Both the position numbers and the translations under genes were made by a program. Positions 26,528 to 35,210 of a DNA stretch of 64,000 nt are shown here, in pieces (positions within the stretch are counted from its first letter, which is position 1; each line of letters begins with the position of its first letter). Source of the stretch: Aliivibrio fischeri ATCC 7744 = JCM 18803 = DSM 507 (GTDB lineage Bacteria; Pseudomonadota; Gammaproteobacteria; Enterobacterales; Vibrionaceae); NCBI RefSeq assembly GCF_023983475.1, contig NZ_CP092713.1, positions 1,054,001-1,118,000 of the forward strand, in the 5' to 3' direction. A model generated the notes under the pieces. That model saw nothing but the letters and a program-made list of their open reading frames with translations, was not told the origin of the DNA and made no database searches.

Positions 26528-26606
26528 TCCGTATTAATTCCGTACAAGTTGCGCTTTGGTTGTTTAAATCTTATACTTAGATCAAATACGGAATTACTCC
26601 GTACAA
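26528..26606 (+). promoter_or_regulatory. Promoter and paired operators of the DUF1778-GNAT module
   Basis: Two related sites, TCCGTATTAATTCCGTACAA (26528-26547) and TACGGAATTACTCCGTACAA (26587-26606), flank a weak -35 TTGCGC (26549-26554) and -10 TATACT (26572-26577) spaced 17 bp. ACGGA/TCCGT inverted halves suggest binding by the ribbon-helix-helix antitoxin, one site each side of the promoter. Confidence 0.65.
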
Positions 26607-26617
26607 TTGGAGGTTTT

Positions 26618-26887
26618 ATGGCTACTGCAAGACTTGATATCCGCTTGGATGAAGAAATCAAAGCTAAGGCTGAAAAAGCATCAGCTTTACTTGGTTTAAA
26701 AAGCTTAACAGAATATGTTGTTCGTCTAATGGACGAAGATTCAACTCAGGTGATTTCTGAGCATGAAAGCATCACTGTTGAAGCAAATGTATTTGACCAA
26801 TTCATGGCTGCTTGTGATGAGGCTAAGGCTCCGAATAACGCATTACTTGAAGCGGCTGCATTTACTAAAAGTGGTGAGTTTAAGTGA
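26618..26887 (+). CDS. DUF1778 ribbon-helix-helix antitoxin (TacA-like)
   Basis: 89 residues from ATG 26618 with GGAGG upstream. The N-terminal TARLDIRLDEEIKAKAEKAS is the ribbon-helix-helix. The C-terminal helix (FDQFMAACDEAKAPNNALLEAA) should cover the acetyltransferase active site. It overlaps the toxin by 4 nt (GTGA). A longer frame from 26492 starts in attC and is not used. Confidence 0.93.
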   Translation: MATARLDIRLDEEIKAKAEKASALLGLKSLTEYVVRLMDEDSTQVISEHESITVEANVFDQFMAACDEAKAPNNALLEAAAFTKSGEFK

Positions 26888-27414
26888 GTTATTCCAAAAC
26901 TTTCAAAGAGTTGGATAAATCACAGCACGATAGAGCATCATTTGACTGTGGGGAAAAAGAGTTAAATGATTTTATCCAAACTCAAGCTGCTAAACATATG
27001 CAAGCAGGTATCAGCCGCACAATGGTTTTGCCTGCTTTAGTGCCATTACCAAATCAGAAATATCCAATTTGTTCATTTTATAGTATTGCGCCAAGTTCGA
27101 TTAGTCGTGATACGTTGCCACAATCGATGGCTAAAAAATTACCGCGCTATCCAGTTCCTGTTTTCCTTTTAGCTCAACTTGCAGTTCATAAAGAATTTCA
27201 TGGAAGTGGGCTAGGTAAAGTTAGCTTAATCAAAGCTCTCGAATACCTTTGGGAAATTAACTCTCACATGAGAGCTTATGCCATTGTTGTTGATTGTTTA
27301 ACTGAACAAGCAGAGTCATTCTACGCAAAATATGGTTTCGAGGTTCTTTGTGAAATCAATGGTCGTGTAAGAATGTTCATTCCGATGAAAACAGTCGGTC
27401 AGTTATTCATTTAG
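26884..27414 (+). CDS. GNAT-family toxin (TacT/AtaT-like)
   Basis: 176 residues from GTG. DUF1778-linked GNAT toxins acetylate charged tRNAs and stop translation. Features: FDCGEKELNDFIQTQA at the N-terminus (typical of the family), LLAQLAVHKEFHGSGLGKVSL (acetyl-CoA loop HGSGLG) and AESFYAKYGFEVL. Toxin partner of the preceding antitoxin. Confidence 0.92.
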   Translation: MSYSKTFKELDKSQHDRASFDCGEKELNDFIQTQAAKHMQAGISRTMVLPALVPLPNQKYPICSFYSIAPSSISRDTLPQSMAKKLPRYPVPVFLLAQLAVHKEFHGSGLGKVSLIKALEYLWEINSHMRAYAIVVDCLTEQAESFYAKYGFEVLCEINGRVRMFIPMKTVGQLFI

Positions 27415-27429
27415 ACGTAAGAGTGAATA

Positions 27430-27548
27430 TAACAAATGCATCAACACGATTTGCTACACTCGGCATTCTAGGTTTCTTTGAGTTTACTGTATTAAGTGGT
27501 AAATTTGAGCTCAATCTGCATGGTAGCAAACGTGTTATGCAGGCGTTA
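27430..27548 (+). repeat. attC site 34 (class 2)
   Basis: TAACAAATGCATC to ATGCAGGCGTT, centre GCATTCTAGG. GTGAATA before it pairs with TATTCAC at the start of the DUF1778-GNAT cassette. Confidence 0.96.
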
Positions 27549-28008
27549 CACGAACTAAAGATTGCAGTTTTTTTGGCTCAGTTCTGCGATAGAACCGTTC
27601 GATTTTTAGATGTGGAAGTTGGGCGGTTTTCCTTCTTCTTTGTTGCCTTTTAGTTTTCATTTCATCAGGTTCGGCAATTGACCATTATTGCCAAAAGTTC
27701 ATGGATTTCAGAAACCAATTCACGCTTCAATTGTTCATGGTTTTGCCTCATTTCGGTCAGCATCAGTGTTTTGCTCGCAGCATTTTCAATCCCAATTGTG
27801 GTTAGAATATTTGGTTTATCAACTCAAAACTTGCTGAAACCAAATCGTACAAATGGTGCTAGAAAAAGGATTGCTTCGTTTCGCAGTTTTTGTGGTTGAA
27901 CGTTTCTTTTGTTCGCTAATTTAGCTTTTGTAATTTAGAATTGGTTTCTAAATATTATTGGTAAATCAGTTCTTTACCAATTAAAGCGAAGCGTTGACAA
28001 AGATCGTG
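27549..28008. other. Cassette without convincing gene, family B copy 7
   Basis: CACGAACTAAAG start, GATCGTG end. Shares a distinct 3' variant (AATTTAGAATTGG) with copy 8 at 33712. Confidence 0.6.
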
Positions 28009-28109
28009 TAACAAAGCAATCAACACGATGCTAATTACATTCGGCGTTTGTGGTTTGAAGTATAATTGGTTTGGGAAGTAAGGCGTTCGCACGTGTTATT
28101 GCGGCGTTA
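28009..28109 (+). repeat. attC site 35 (class 5)
   Basis: Short attC, TAACAAAGCAATC to TTATTGCGGCGTT. Confidence 0.95.
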
Positions 28110-28148
28110 GCTGCTGGAGTACCCCACGAAAAGTAGACACTCTCTATT

Positions 28149-28958
28149 TTACTTATTTTCATACTCAACTGGGCTTACATAGCCTAACGCTGAGTGCCTT
28201 CTTTTACGATTATAGAACACTTCGATGTACTCGAAGATCCCAGCTTTGGCTTCATTTATAGATTGATAATCTTCCGCATAAATCAGTTCGACTTTTAGTC
28301 GACTGAAAAATGATTCCATTACTGCGTTATCCCAACAGTTACCTTTACGACTCATACTTGGCTCTCCGCCATGTCTACGCATAAAGTCTTGGTACTTTTG
28401 AGAACGATATTGTACACCGCGATCTGAGTGGATAATAAGCCCCTTAGGGGGCTTACGTGATGTGAATGCCATTTTCAAAGCATCAGTCACCAGTTGTTCA
28501 GTCATTGTTGTATTCAATGACCAACCAACAATACGTCTAGAATGTAAATCCATTACTGTAGCTAAGTATAGCCAACGATCTTTAACCCAGATATAAGTAA
28601 TGTCTGTTACCCATTTTTGATTTGCTACTGGCGATTCAAAATCTCGACGTAATAAGTTATCAGCTACGTTCGTTATAGCAGCAACATCTTTGATATATTT
28701 AAATGACTTGCCATTACGTGCTTTTATCTGCTTTTCTACCATAATATCAGCAATATAATTAACACTGCAGGTCTCACCTTGTGCGACTAATTCCCTGGTA
28801 ATTCGAACTGCTCCATAACGAGCTCGAAACTCAGCATAAGTTTGCATAATTAGCAGCTCAAAATGTTGTCTTCTCAATAGCCGCTCGCTCGGTGAGCGGC
28901 ATCTCCAGCGATAATATCCAGATCTAGATACCTTCAAAGCGCGACACATCAGCGTCAC
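28149..28958 (-). CDS. IS3-family transposase OrfB (DDE integrase)
   Basis: 269 residues from the internal ATG; the true product is an OrfAB fusion made by -1 frameshift. DDE residues are visible in TDITYIWVKDRW, IHSDRGVQYRS and ESFFSRLKVELI. The N-terminal HTH_21 segment is YGAVRITREL. Similar to, but clearly distinct from, the transposase at 10863-11765. Confidence 0.92.
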   Translation of the reverse strand: MTLMCRALKVSRSGYYRWRCRSPSERLLRRQHFELLIMQTYAEFRARYGAVRITRELVAQGETCSVNYIADIMVEKQIKARNGKSFKYIKDVAAITNVADNLLRRDFESPVANQKWVTDITYIWVKDRWLYLATVMDLHSRRIVGWSLNTTMTEQLVTDALKMAFTSRKPPKGLIIHSDRGVQYRSQKYQDFMRRHGGEPSMSRKGNCWDNAVMESFFSRLKVELIYAEDYQSINEAKAGIFEYIEVFYNRKRRHSALGYVSPVEYENK

Positions 28959-28996
28959 CGTGTATTCTCCGATAAAGCTATGAATATATTCGTACT

Positions 28997-29305
28997 TTAC
29001 TCTTGGCGCTTCGCAAAGTACGCAGAGACCTTTTTTAAGAATTCTAACTCTTCTTTGAGTCGCATATTTTCAAGTTTTAATTGCTGCATTTCTTTCGTCT
29101 CCTGCTTTGAATAATCAATACCCTCAAGGGTATTGAATTGTTTATCAGAGAGGCGTGTAAATTGACGTTTCCAATTAGCTATTTGTTGCGCACTGACACC
29201 AAGCTGCTTAGCAACTTGTGTTGCAGTTCGGTCTGGAAGTTGTGAGAGACGTACAGCTTCTTTTCGAAACTCTTCCGTGTACGCTGACTTTCTTTGTTTA
29301 CTCAT
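28997..29305 (-). CDS. IS3-family transposase OrfA
   Basis: 102 residues. HTH (TQVAKQLGVSAQQIANWKR) followed by a coiled-coil (LKLENMRLKEELEFLKK). The slippery heptamer AAAAAAG on the minus strand (29030-29036) lies near the 3' end, and the orfB frame is -1 relative to it. Confidence 0.92.
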   Translation of the reverse strand: MSKQRKSAYTEEFRKEAVRLSQLPDRTATQVAKQLGVSAQQIANWKRQFTRLSDKQFNTLEGIDYSKQETKEMQQLKLENMRLKEELEFLKKVSAYFAKRQE

Positions 29306-29387
29306 ATAACACCCCTTGATTAGACTGTAGTTCTAACTTAATGTGGTGTCTACAAAACGTGGGTAACTCCACTGCTTAGGGGGAAAA

Positions 29388-30023
29388 TTGAAAACAATAT
29401 TTGTTGAGGAAAGCTATTCAAGCTTTGAAGACTTACATGATAAGAAATGGATTGAAAATATATTTATCATCACTAAAGGTAAAGGATTAGATAGCATTGT
29501 TGATGATTTTGTAAATCAATGGTGGGGAACTGCTCGAATGTTTACTTTACCATGGCTGGCATCAATACCGGATGATAATCTAGAGAAAACCCAAATAGTA
29601 AGGTGGGATAGCTTATTTAACAATATTGGATTTAATGGTGCAATTTGGAAAGTTGCAGAAAGTTCCTATTGCTCATTTTATTATGCATATGAATGTTTAC
29701 TAGTTTCATTATTAAGCTATTTAGAGCAGGAGGATCTCCGAGTTACTGACCGTAAATTTAACAGTCTATTGATAAAATATTTTGGCGAAAGCGGACTATC
29801 TAGATATTGGTCATCTAAATCGATTTCTATTTCACGAGAATTGCGTAACTCGATTGTTCATAATGGCGGTAAGGTAACTGTAAGGCTACAAAAGTTGGGC
29901 TACGATCAGCATTTATCTGGAGATCATATAAAAGTAGCAGCGACGGATGTTCGTTTATTACACACAACATTACAAATGCTAGTGACTGATTTAATTCATA
30001 CAATTATTGAACGACGCAGCTAA
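29388..30023 (+). CDS. Hypothetical cassette protein with HEPN-like RxxxxxH motif
   Basis: 211 residues from TTG, RBS AGGGGG. The C-terminal half has ISRELRNSIVHNGGK, like the R...H motif of ApeA-type or other HEPN-like domains that often act as RNases. The N-terminal region has QWWGTARMFTLPWLASIP. The function is not known. Cassette ends (GTTAGCTGC / GCAGCTAAC) confirm it is the original gene of the cassette split by the IS. Confidence 0.75.
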   Translation: MKTIFVEESYSSFEDLHDKKWIENIFIITKGKGLDSIVDDFVNQWWGTARMFTLPWLASIPDDNLEKTQIVRWDSLFNNIGFNGAIWKVAESSYCSFYYAYECLLVSLLSYLEQEDLRVTDRKFNSLLIKYFGESGLSRYWSSKSISISRELRNSIVHNGGKVTVRLQKLGYDQHLSGDHIKVAATDVRLLHTTLQMLVTDLIHTIIERRS

Positions 30024-30140
30024 CAAATGCATCAACACGATTTGCTACACTCGGCGTTGCAGTTTGCCTTTAGTTTCAGTGATTAAGGCGTTAAAATTCA
30101 GCTAAGTCTGTATAGTAGTAAACGTGTTATGCAGGCGTTA
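30021..30140 (+). repeat. attC site 36 (class 1)
   Basis: TAACAAATGCATC to ATGCAGGCGTT. Confidence 0.96.
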
Positions 30141-30183
30141 TAAGCACCGATTTTTTAAAGTTGTTTGAGTCAGAGGTAAAGGT

Positions 30184-30627
30184 TTGAAATTTTCAACGCG
30201 TTCAGCGAAAGATAGTGATTTTGAGTTTTTATTTGAACTTAAAAAGGCCGCTGAATTTGAGCCAATTAAGGCTGTATTTGGTTGGGACGATAAAATCCAA
30301 CGTGAAATGCATCAAGATGAATGGGATGAAGAAAAACCAACCATCATTGAAATGTCAGGTGAAGCTGTAGGTAGCTATTTGCTTCAAAACAAAGGCGACC
30401 ATTTATATTTTTGCCGCTTCTTTTTATTACCAAAATTTCACGGGAAAGGAATAGGAAGTCAGATTTTAAGCCAATGTTTAGAGTTTGCTGATAGTGAAAA
30501 TAAACCAGTGAAATTGTGTTATTTACAAGGCAATCGGGTAGGTGGTTTATATCGTAAATTTGGTTTCCAAGTAACATCAGAAGATGCTCAATTTATTCAT
30601 ATGAGCCGTGTGAGAATGTGCTTATAA
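30184..30627 (+). CDS. GNAT-family N-acetyltransferase, paralogue 2 of 3
   Basis: 147 residues from TTG with the same AGAGGTAAAGG leader as 14985. Acetyl-CoA loop HGKGIG. Differs at a handful of residues from the other two. It carries the class 3 attC also used by paralogue 1. Confidence 0.92.
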   Translation: MKFSTRSAKDSDFEFLFELKKAAEFEPIKAVFGWDDKIQREMHQDEWDEEKPTIIEMSGEAVGSYLLQNKGDHLYFCRFFLLPKFHGKGIGSQILSQCLEFADSENKPVKLCYLQGNRVGGLYRKFGFQVTSEDAQFIHMSRVRMCL

Positions 30628-30744
30628 CAAATGCATCAACACGATTTACTACACTCGGCAATCTCAGTTTGCCGAGTGTTTCTCGTTTTAAGGTGTTAAT
30701 TTTAAGTATAATTGCTTGGTAGTAAACGTGTTATGCAGGCGTTG
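30625..30744 (+). repeat. attC site 37 (class 3 variant)
   Basis: TAACAAATGCATC to ATGCAGGCGTT, centre CAATCTCAG. Confidence 0.95.
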
Positions 30745-31201
30745 TGCGTACTGAGTCCGAAATTTTTTGCACGGTTCCTCAATGGAAACGAGACTTTTGT
30801 AAGCGCTATTTAGTCATCGAAAATTATCTTCTTTGTTGTCTTTTAGTGTTCGTTTCATCAGGTTCGGCAATTAAGTATTGTCGGTCTAAATTCAGGCGTT
30901 TCAGAGGCATTTTTACGCTTCAATGGTTCTTTGGTGTTGCCTCATTTTAACCTGCATCCGTGTTTTCCTCGCCGCATTTTCAATCCCAATTGTGGCGAGT
31001 GTATTTGGTTTATCAACTCAAAATCTGCTGAAACCAAGTCGTTCAAATGGCGTTGTAAATGTATTTGTTTTTCTTCACATTATTTCCAGTTTTATGTTCA
31101 TTTTGTTCGCTTAATTACCATTGGTAAATTAAAATCAGGGTATCAAAAATCTTGGCAGAGCAGTTCTTTACCAAGTTGGCCAAGTCGAAAGTAAGTCCGC
31201 A
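30745..31201. other. Cassette without convincing gene, family A copy 7
   Basis: TGCGTACTGAGTCC start, CCGCA end. Two overlapping + strand frames (30744 and 30931) contradict each other, which argues against simple coding. Confidence 0.6.
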
Positions 31202-31320
31202 CAACAATCGCATCAACACGATTTATTACACTCGGCGTTCTAGGTTTGCCTTGGGTTTTGTGATTAGGGCGGTTAATTCAGGTTGGTTGGCACAGTAATA
31301 AACGTGTTATGCCAGCGTTA
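31202..31320 (+). repeat. attC site 38 (class 4)
   Basis: CAACAATCGCATC to ATGCCAGCGTT. Confidence 0.95.
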
Positions 31321-31363
31321 TAAGCACCGATTTATTAAGGTTATTTGAGCCAGAGGTAAAGGT

Positions 31364-31807
31364 TTGAAATTTTCTACGCGTTCAGCGAAAGATAGTGATT
31401 TTGAGTTCTTATTTGAACTTAAAAAGGCAGCTGAATTTGAGCCAATTAAGGCTGTATTTGGTTGGGACGATAAAATCCAACGTGAAATGCATCAAGATGA
31501 ATGGGATGAAGAAAAGCCAACCATTATTGAAATATCAGGTGACGCAGTAGGTAGCTATTTGCTTCAAAACAAAGGTGATCATTTCTATTTTTGCCGTTTC
31601 TTTTTATTACCAAGTTTTCACGGAAAAGGCATAGGAAGTCAGATTTTAAGTCAATGTTTAGAGTTTGCTGATAGTGAAAATAAACCAGTGAAATTGTGTT
31701 ATTTGCAAGGTAATCGGGTAGGCGGTTTATATCGTAAATTTGGTTTCCAAGTAACATCCGAAGATGCTCAATTTGTTCATATGAACCGTGTGAGAATGTG
31801 CTTATAA
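31364..31807 (+). CDS. GNAT-family N-acetyltransferase, paralogue 3 of 3
   Basis: 147 residues from TTG. Near-identical to 14985 and 30184, with acetyl-CoA loop HGKGIG. Unlike them it is followed by a class 2 attC, so the gene and attC have different histories. Confidence 0.92.
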   Translation: MKFSTRSAKDSDFEFLFELKKAAEFEPIKAVFGWDDKIQREMHQDEWDEEKPTIIEISGDAVGSYLLQNKGDHFYFCRFFLLPSFHGKGIGSQILSQCLEFADSENKPVKLCYLQGNRVGGLYRKFGFQVTSEDAQFVHMNRVRMCL

Positions 31808-31923
31808 CAAATGCATCAACACGATTTGCTACATTCGGCATTCTAGGTTTCTTTGAGTTTGCCGTATTAAGTGGTAAATTTGAGCTTAATCTGCATAGTA
31901 GCAAACGTGTTATGCAGGCGTTA
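31805..31923 (+). repeat. attC site 39 (class 2)
   Basis: TAACAAATGCATC to ATGCAGGCGTT, centre GCATTCTAGG. It follows GNAT paralogue 3; the other two paralogues carry class 3 sites. Confidence 0.96.
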
Positions 31924-31959
31924 TAAATACGGGTAAGTTATTCATAATAAGGACATTCA

Positions 31960-32472
31960 ATGAATCAGATTAATATCCAACACTTTAAACATCCTTATGC
32001 CGAATTTGTGCTTGGCTCATATGACGGTAAGCTTTGTCTTTGTGACTTTCGATATCGTAAAATGAGAAGTACAGTTGATGATCGTATTAAGCGCAGCCTT
32101 AACGCTGAATTCGTAGAAAGAAACGACGATGTTTTAGAATCGACCAAAACGCAACTTGAAGAATACTTTCTTGGTGAACGAAGTGTTTTCGATATTCCTT
32201 TATTACTGGTTGGTACGGATTTTCAAAAATCGGTGTGGGGCGCATTAAATAAAGTGAAATACGGTGACATTGTAACGTATCAAGATTTGGCTTTATCAAT
32301 TGGCAATGAAAGCGCGGTTAGGGCGGTTGGAAATGCTAATGGTGCAAATGGATTGGCAATTATAATTCCTTGTCACAGGGTAATTGGCAGCCAAGGTGAG
32401 CTTGTTGGCTATGGTGGCGGTTTATCATTGAAAAAACGCCTTTTAGAATTAGAGCGGAATCTCTTCATCTAA
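31960..32472 (+). CDS. ogt: Methylated-DNA--protein-cysteine S-methyltransferase (Ogt/MGMT family)
   Basis: 170 residues. Repairs O6-alkylguanine by transferring the alkyl group to its own cysteine. IIPCHRVIG contains nucleophile C138. RAVGNANGAN (121-130) is the helix-turn-helix with the arginine finger, and Y107 is the conserved tyrosine. Full length for the family. Cassette ends pair over 11 bases (GTTATAAATAC / GTATTTATAAC). Confidence 0.95.
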   Translation: MNQINIQHFKHPYAEFVLGSYDGKLCLCDFRYRKMRSTVDDRIKRSLNAEFVERNDDVLESTKTQLEEYFLGERSVFDIPLLLVGTDFQKSVWGALNKVKYGDIVTYQDLALSIGNESAVRAVGNANGANGLAIIIPCHRVIGSQGELVGYGGGLSLKKRLLELERNLFI

Positions 32473-32488
32473 GTCTAAATAGTATTTA

Positions 32489-32607
32489 TAACAAATGCAT
32501 CAACACGATTTGCTACATTCGGCATTCTAGGTTTCTTTTAGTTTACCGTGTTTAGTGGTAAATTTGAGCTTAATCTGTATGGTAGCAAACGTGTTATGCA
32601 GGCGTTG
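32489..32607 (+). repeat. attC site 40 (class 2)
   Basis: TAACAAATGCATC to ATGCAGGCGTT, centre GCATTCTAGG. GTATTTA before it pairs with the start of the ogt cassette. Confidence 0.96.
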
Positions 32608-33065
32608 TGCGTACTGAGTCCGAAATTTTTTGTACGGTTCATCAATAGAATCGCGGCTTTCGTAGTTTCGGCTTAGTAAGCGTAAATTTCTTCTTTGTTG
32701 CCTTTTGGTTTTCGTATCATCAAGTTCGGCAAATTAGCCATTATTTCCATAAGTTCAGGCGTTTCAGAGGCTATTTTACGCTTCAATTGTTCTTTGGTTA
32801 TGCCTCATTTTAGTTTGCATCAGTGTTTTGCTCGCAGTATTTCCAATCCCAATTGTGGTTAGGATATTTGGTTTATTCGTTCCAAACTTGCTGAAACCAA
32901 GTCGTTCAAATGGCGTAAAAAATGTATCTGTTTTCCATTCACTTTATCTCGCAGTTTAAGAACATTTTGTTCGCTTAATTGGCATCGGTAAATTAGAATC
33001 TAGGCTTAGAAAATCTTGGCAGGGCAGTTCTTTACCAAGCTGGCCAAGCCGAAAGTAAGCACGCA
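32608..33065. other. Cassette without convincing gene, family A copy 8
   Basis: TGCGTACTGAGTCC start, GCACGCA end. No long + strand frame. Confidence 0.6.
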
Positions 33066-33185
33066 CAACAATCGCATCAACACGATTTATTACATTCGGC
33101 GTTCTGGGTTTGCCTTTAGTTTTGTGATTAAGGCAATAAAATTCAGGTTGGTCTGCATGTTAATAAACGTGTTATGCCAGCGTTA
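33066..33185 (+). repeat. attC site 41 (class 4 variant)
   Basis: CAACAATCGCATC to ATGCCAGCGTT. Confidence 0.95.
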
Positions 33186-33313
33186 TAACCTAGGTGAGAT
33201 ATTTCTCAAATACACTTAAATATTAATTGTTTAAGTGATAGTTAAGGTAGAATTGATTTAATACTATAGATTGCAGCTATTTAGTAATCATTGAATAAAA
33301 AAGGACTTTGAAA

Positions 33314-33460
33314 ATGACAACTCTTCAAAAAATTGCAATAGGGCTTGGATCTGGTTTACTTGTTGGATCTGTTTCAACGGTGCTACCTAGCTTACAATTT
33401 TGGTGTTTTGTCATTGGATTAACTCTAGTTAATTACGTTATTGTTACGACGAAAAAATAA
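33314..33460 (+). CDS. Small hydrophobic cassette protein, 48 aa
   Basis: 48 residues (MTTLQKIAIGLG to VIVTTKK) with AAGGA upstream of the ATG. Two hydrophobic stretches with a short turn (about 7-25 and 27-44) and a basic end, as in small inner-membrane proteins. It is the only credible gene in the cassette 33186-33592. Cassette ends pair (GTTATAACC / GGTTATAAC). About 130 bp after the stop show no further gene. Confidence 0.65.
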   Translation: MTTLQKIAIGLGSGLLVGSVSTVLPSLQFWCFVIGLTLVNYVIVTTKK

Positions 33461-33592
33461 AGCAAATAATTGATAGTTATCGGTGCCAAAGAGCATGACT
33501 TGCTGGAAATAAGATGATCAAGGTAGTGATTATAATGTTGAAGGTAAACAGTTACGGTTTCAGTAACATTATCAGATGGTTATAACAAATGC

Positions 33593-33711
33593 ATCAACAC
33601 GATTTGCTACATTCGGCATTCTAGGTTTCTTTTGCTTTACCGTGTTAAGTGGTAAATTTGAGCTTAATCTGCATGGTAGCAAACGTGTTATGCAGGCGTT
33701 ACACGAACTAA
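33593..33711 (+). repeat. attC site 42 (class 2)
   Basis: TAACAAATGCATC to ATGCAGGCGTT, centre GCATTCTAGG. It closes the cassette of the 48-aa membrane protein. Confidence 0.96.
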
Positions 33712-34160
33712 AGATAGCAGTTTTTTGGCTCAATTCAGCGATAGAACCATTCGATTTTTAGATGTGAAAGTAGGGTGGTTTTCTTTCTTCTTTGTTTCCT
33801 TTGGTGTTCATTTCATCAGGTTCGGCAATTGACTATTGTCGGTCTAAGTTCATGCGTTTCAGAGACATTTTTACGCTTCAATTGTTCTTTGGTTATGCCT
33901 CATTTTATCCCGCATCAGTGTTTTCCTCGCAACATTATCAATCCCAATTGTGGCAAAGATATTTGGTTTATCAGCTAAACAATTGTTGAAGCTACATCGT
34001 ACAAATGATGCTAGAAAAAGGATTACTTCGTTTCGCAGTTTTTGCAGTTGAACGGTTCTTTTGTTCGCTAAATTAGCTTTTGTAATTTAGAATTGGTTTC
34101 TAAATATTATTGGTAAATCAGTTCTTTATCAATTGAAGCGAAGCGTTGACAAAGATCGTG
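33712..34160. other. Cassette without convincing gene, family B copy 8
   Basis: CACGAACTAAAG start, GATCGTG end. Central part looks like a blend of A and B (GGTCTAAGTTCATGCG). Confidence 0.6.
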
Positions 34161-34260
34161 TAACAAAGCAATCAACACGATGCTATTACACTCGGCATTC
34201 GCGGTTTGGAGTGTAATTGGTTTGGTAATTAAGGCGTTCGCACGTGTTATTGCGGCGTTA
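34161..34260 (+). repeat. attC site 43 (class 5)
   Basis: Short attC, TAACAAAGCAATC to TTATTGCGGCGTT, one base shorter than the others. Confidence 0.95.
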
Positions 34261-34300
34261 TATTTTTAATCTAGCTTTTGGCTAAAAATGAGGTAAATAG

Positions 34301-35056
34301 GTGAGAAGGACAATTCTCCGAGCATTCTTTGATTCAAGTAGAGCGATGCAAAATGTATATATTGGTTTAATTTTACTCTTTTTGAGTTTATTACGGATAA
34401 CCCTTGAGATTTACCCTACGACTGAACAAAATGAAAATGGTATAACTTACCCATTGTGGGACTATTTTTCAGGTAATTTGTTACCGGAAATATCGGGAAT
34501 GGTTATTGAGGTTTTACTATTTCTATTTGTTATTGATGTTATACGAGAATTTGAACGCGTCAAATTAGAGAAAAAAGCAGAATTAGAACTAAAGCGGTTA
34601 GAAGAAAATCAAAAACTGTCTGAGTTACGTAGAAAAATAGAAATTGAACGGCGATTAAGGCATCAATTGAGAGTTTTAATCAGAAGAATATTTGAAGATG
34701 TTGAAATCATACATGAAGAAACCTGTGCTGATTTTAAATTCCACGCAAATAAATACCTAGAAAATCAGACTCTTTTTGTTGAGCTTATGTCTAAAGTTTC
34801 TGAAGAAACTGTTGATAGTGCTTTTTATGAAGAAGCTGCAAATCTGGCTAAATTCGAGCTTGAATTACTAATGTCAATAACACAATCATGCACTGAATTG
34901 AGTAGTCAGCATATGAAATCATGGATGAACATTTTGTTTTTTCTTAAACAGTTATCAATTGGAAAGGAAGTTAACGAGAGTGCAATAAAATTAATATCAA
35001 ATATAGCAAATTTTGAAAAATGTAGTCGAGCATTAGGCTATGACGCTCAAATATAA
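34301..35056 (+). CDS. Two-helix membrane protein with long charged coiled-coil
   Basis: 251 residues from GTG, with GAGG upstream. Membrane helices at about 16-36 and 66-84. From 85 to about 130 there is a Glu/Lys/Arg-rich predicted coiled-coil (REFERVKLEKKAELELKRLE...), then a helical cytosolic domain. Layout resembles membrane sensors or phage-defence membrane effectors, but no family was recognised. Confidence 0.8.
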   Translation: MRRTILRAFFDSSRAMQNVYIGLILLFLSLLRITLEIYPTTEQNENGITYPLWDYFSGNLLPEISGMVIEVLLFLFVIDVIREFERVKLEKKAELELKRLEENQKLSELRRKIEIERRLRHQLRVLIRRIFEDVEIIHEETCADFKFHANKYLENQTLFVELMSKVSEETVDSAFYEEAANLAKFELELLMSITQSCTELSSQHMKSWMNILFFLKQLSIGKEVNESAIKLISNIANFEKCSRALGYDAQI

Positions 35057-35172
35057 CAAATGCATCAACACGATTTGCTACATTCGGCATTCTAGGTTTC
35101 TTTGAGTTTACCGTATTAAGTGGTAAATTTGGGCTTAATCTACATGGCAGCAAACGTGTTATGCAGGCGTTA
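35054..35172 (+). repeat. attC site 44 (class 2)
   Basis: TAACAAATGCATC to ATGCAGGCGTT, centre GCATTCTAGG. The preceding coiled-coil membrane protein gene stops in its TAA. Confidence 0.96.
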
Positions 35173-35210
35173 GCTCTCATGTTAAGAATTTCGTTCCCTA
35201 GAAGGTAAAT

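Larger units (their letters stand above)
28115..29371 (-). mobile_element. IS3-family insertion sequence at the start of a cassette
   Basis: 1257 bp. Ends match as inverted repeats: left TGGAGTACCCCACG, right CGTGGGTAACTCCA, with GTAGACAC/GTGTCTAC inside. Flanked by a 4-bp duplication CTGC (28111-28114 and 29372-29375). It split a cassette that began GTTAGCTGCTTAG, and it separates the following gene from any upstream promoter. Confidence 0.93.
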
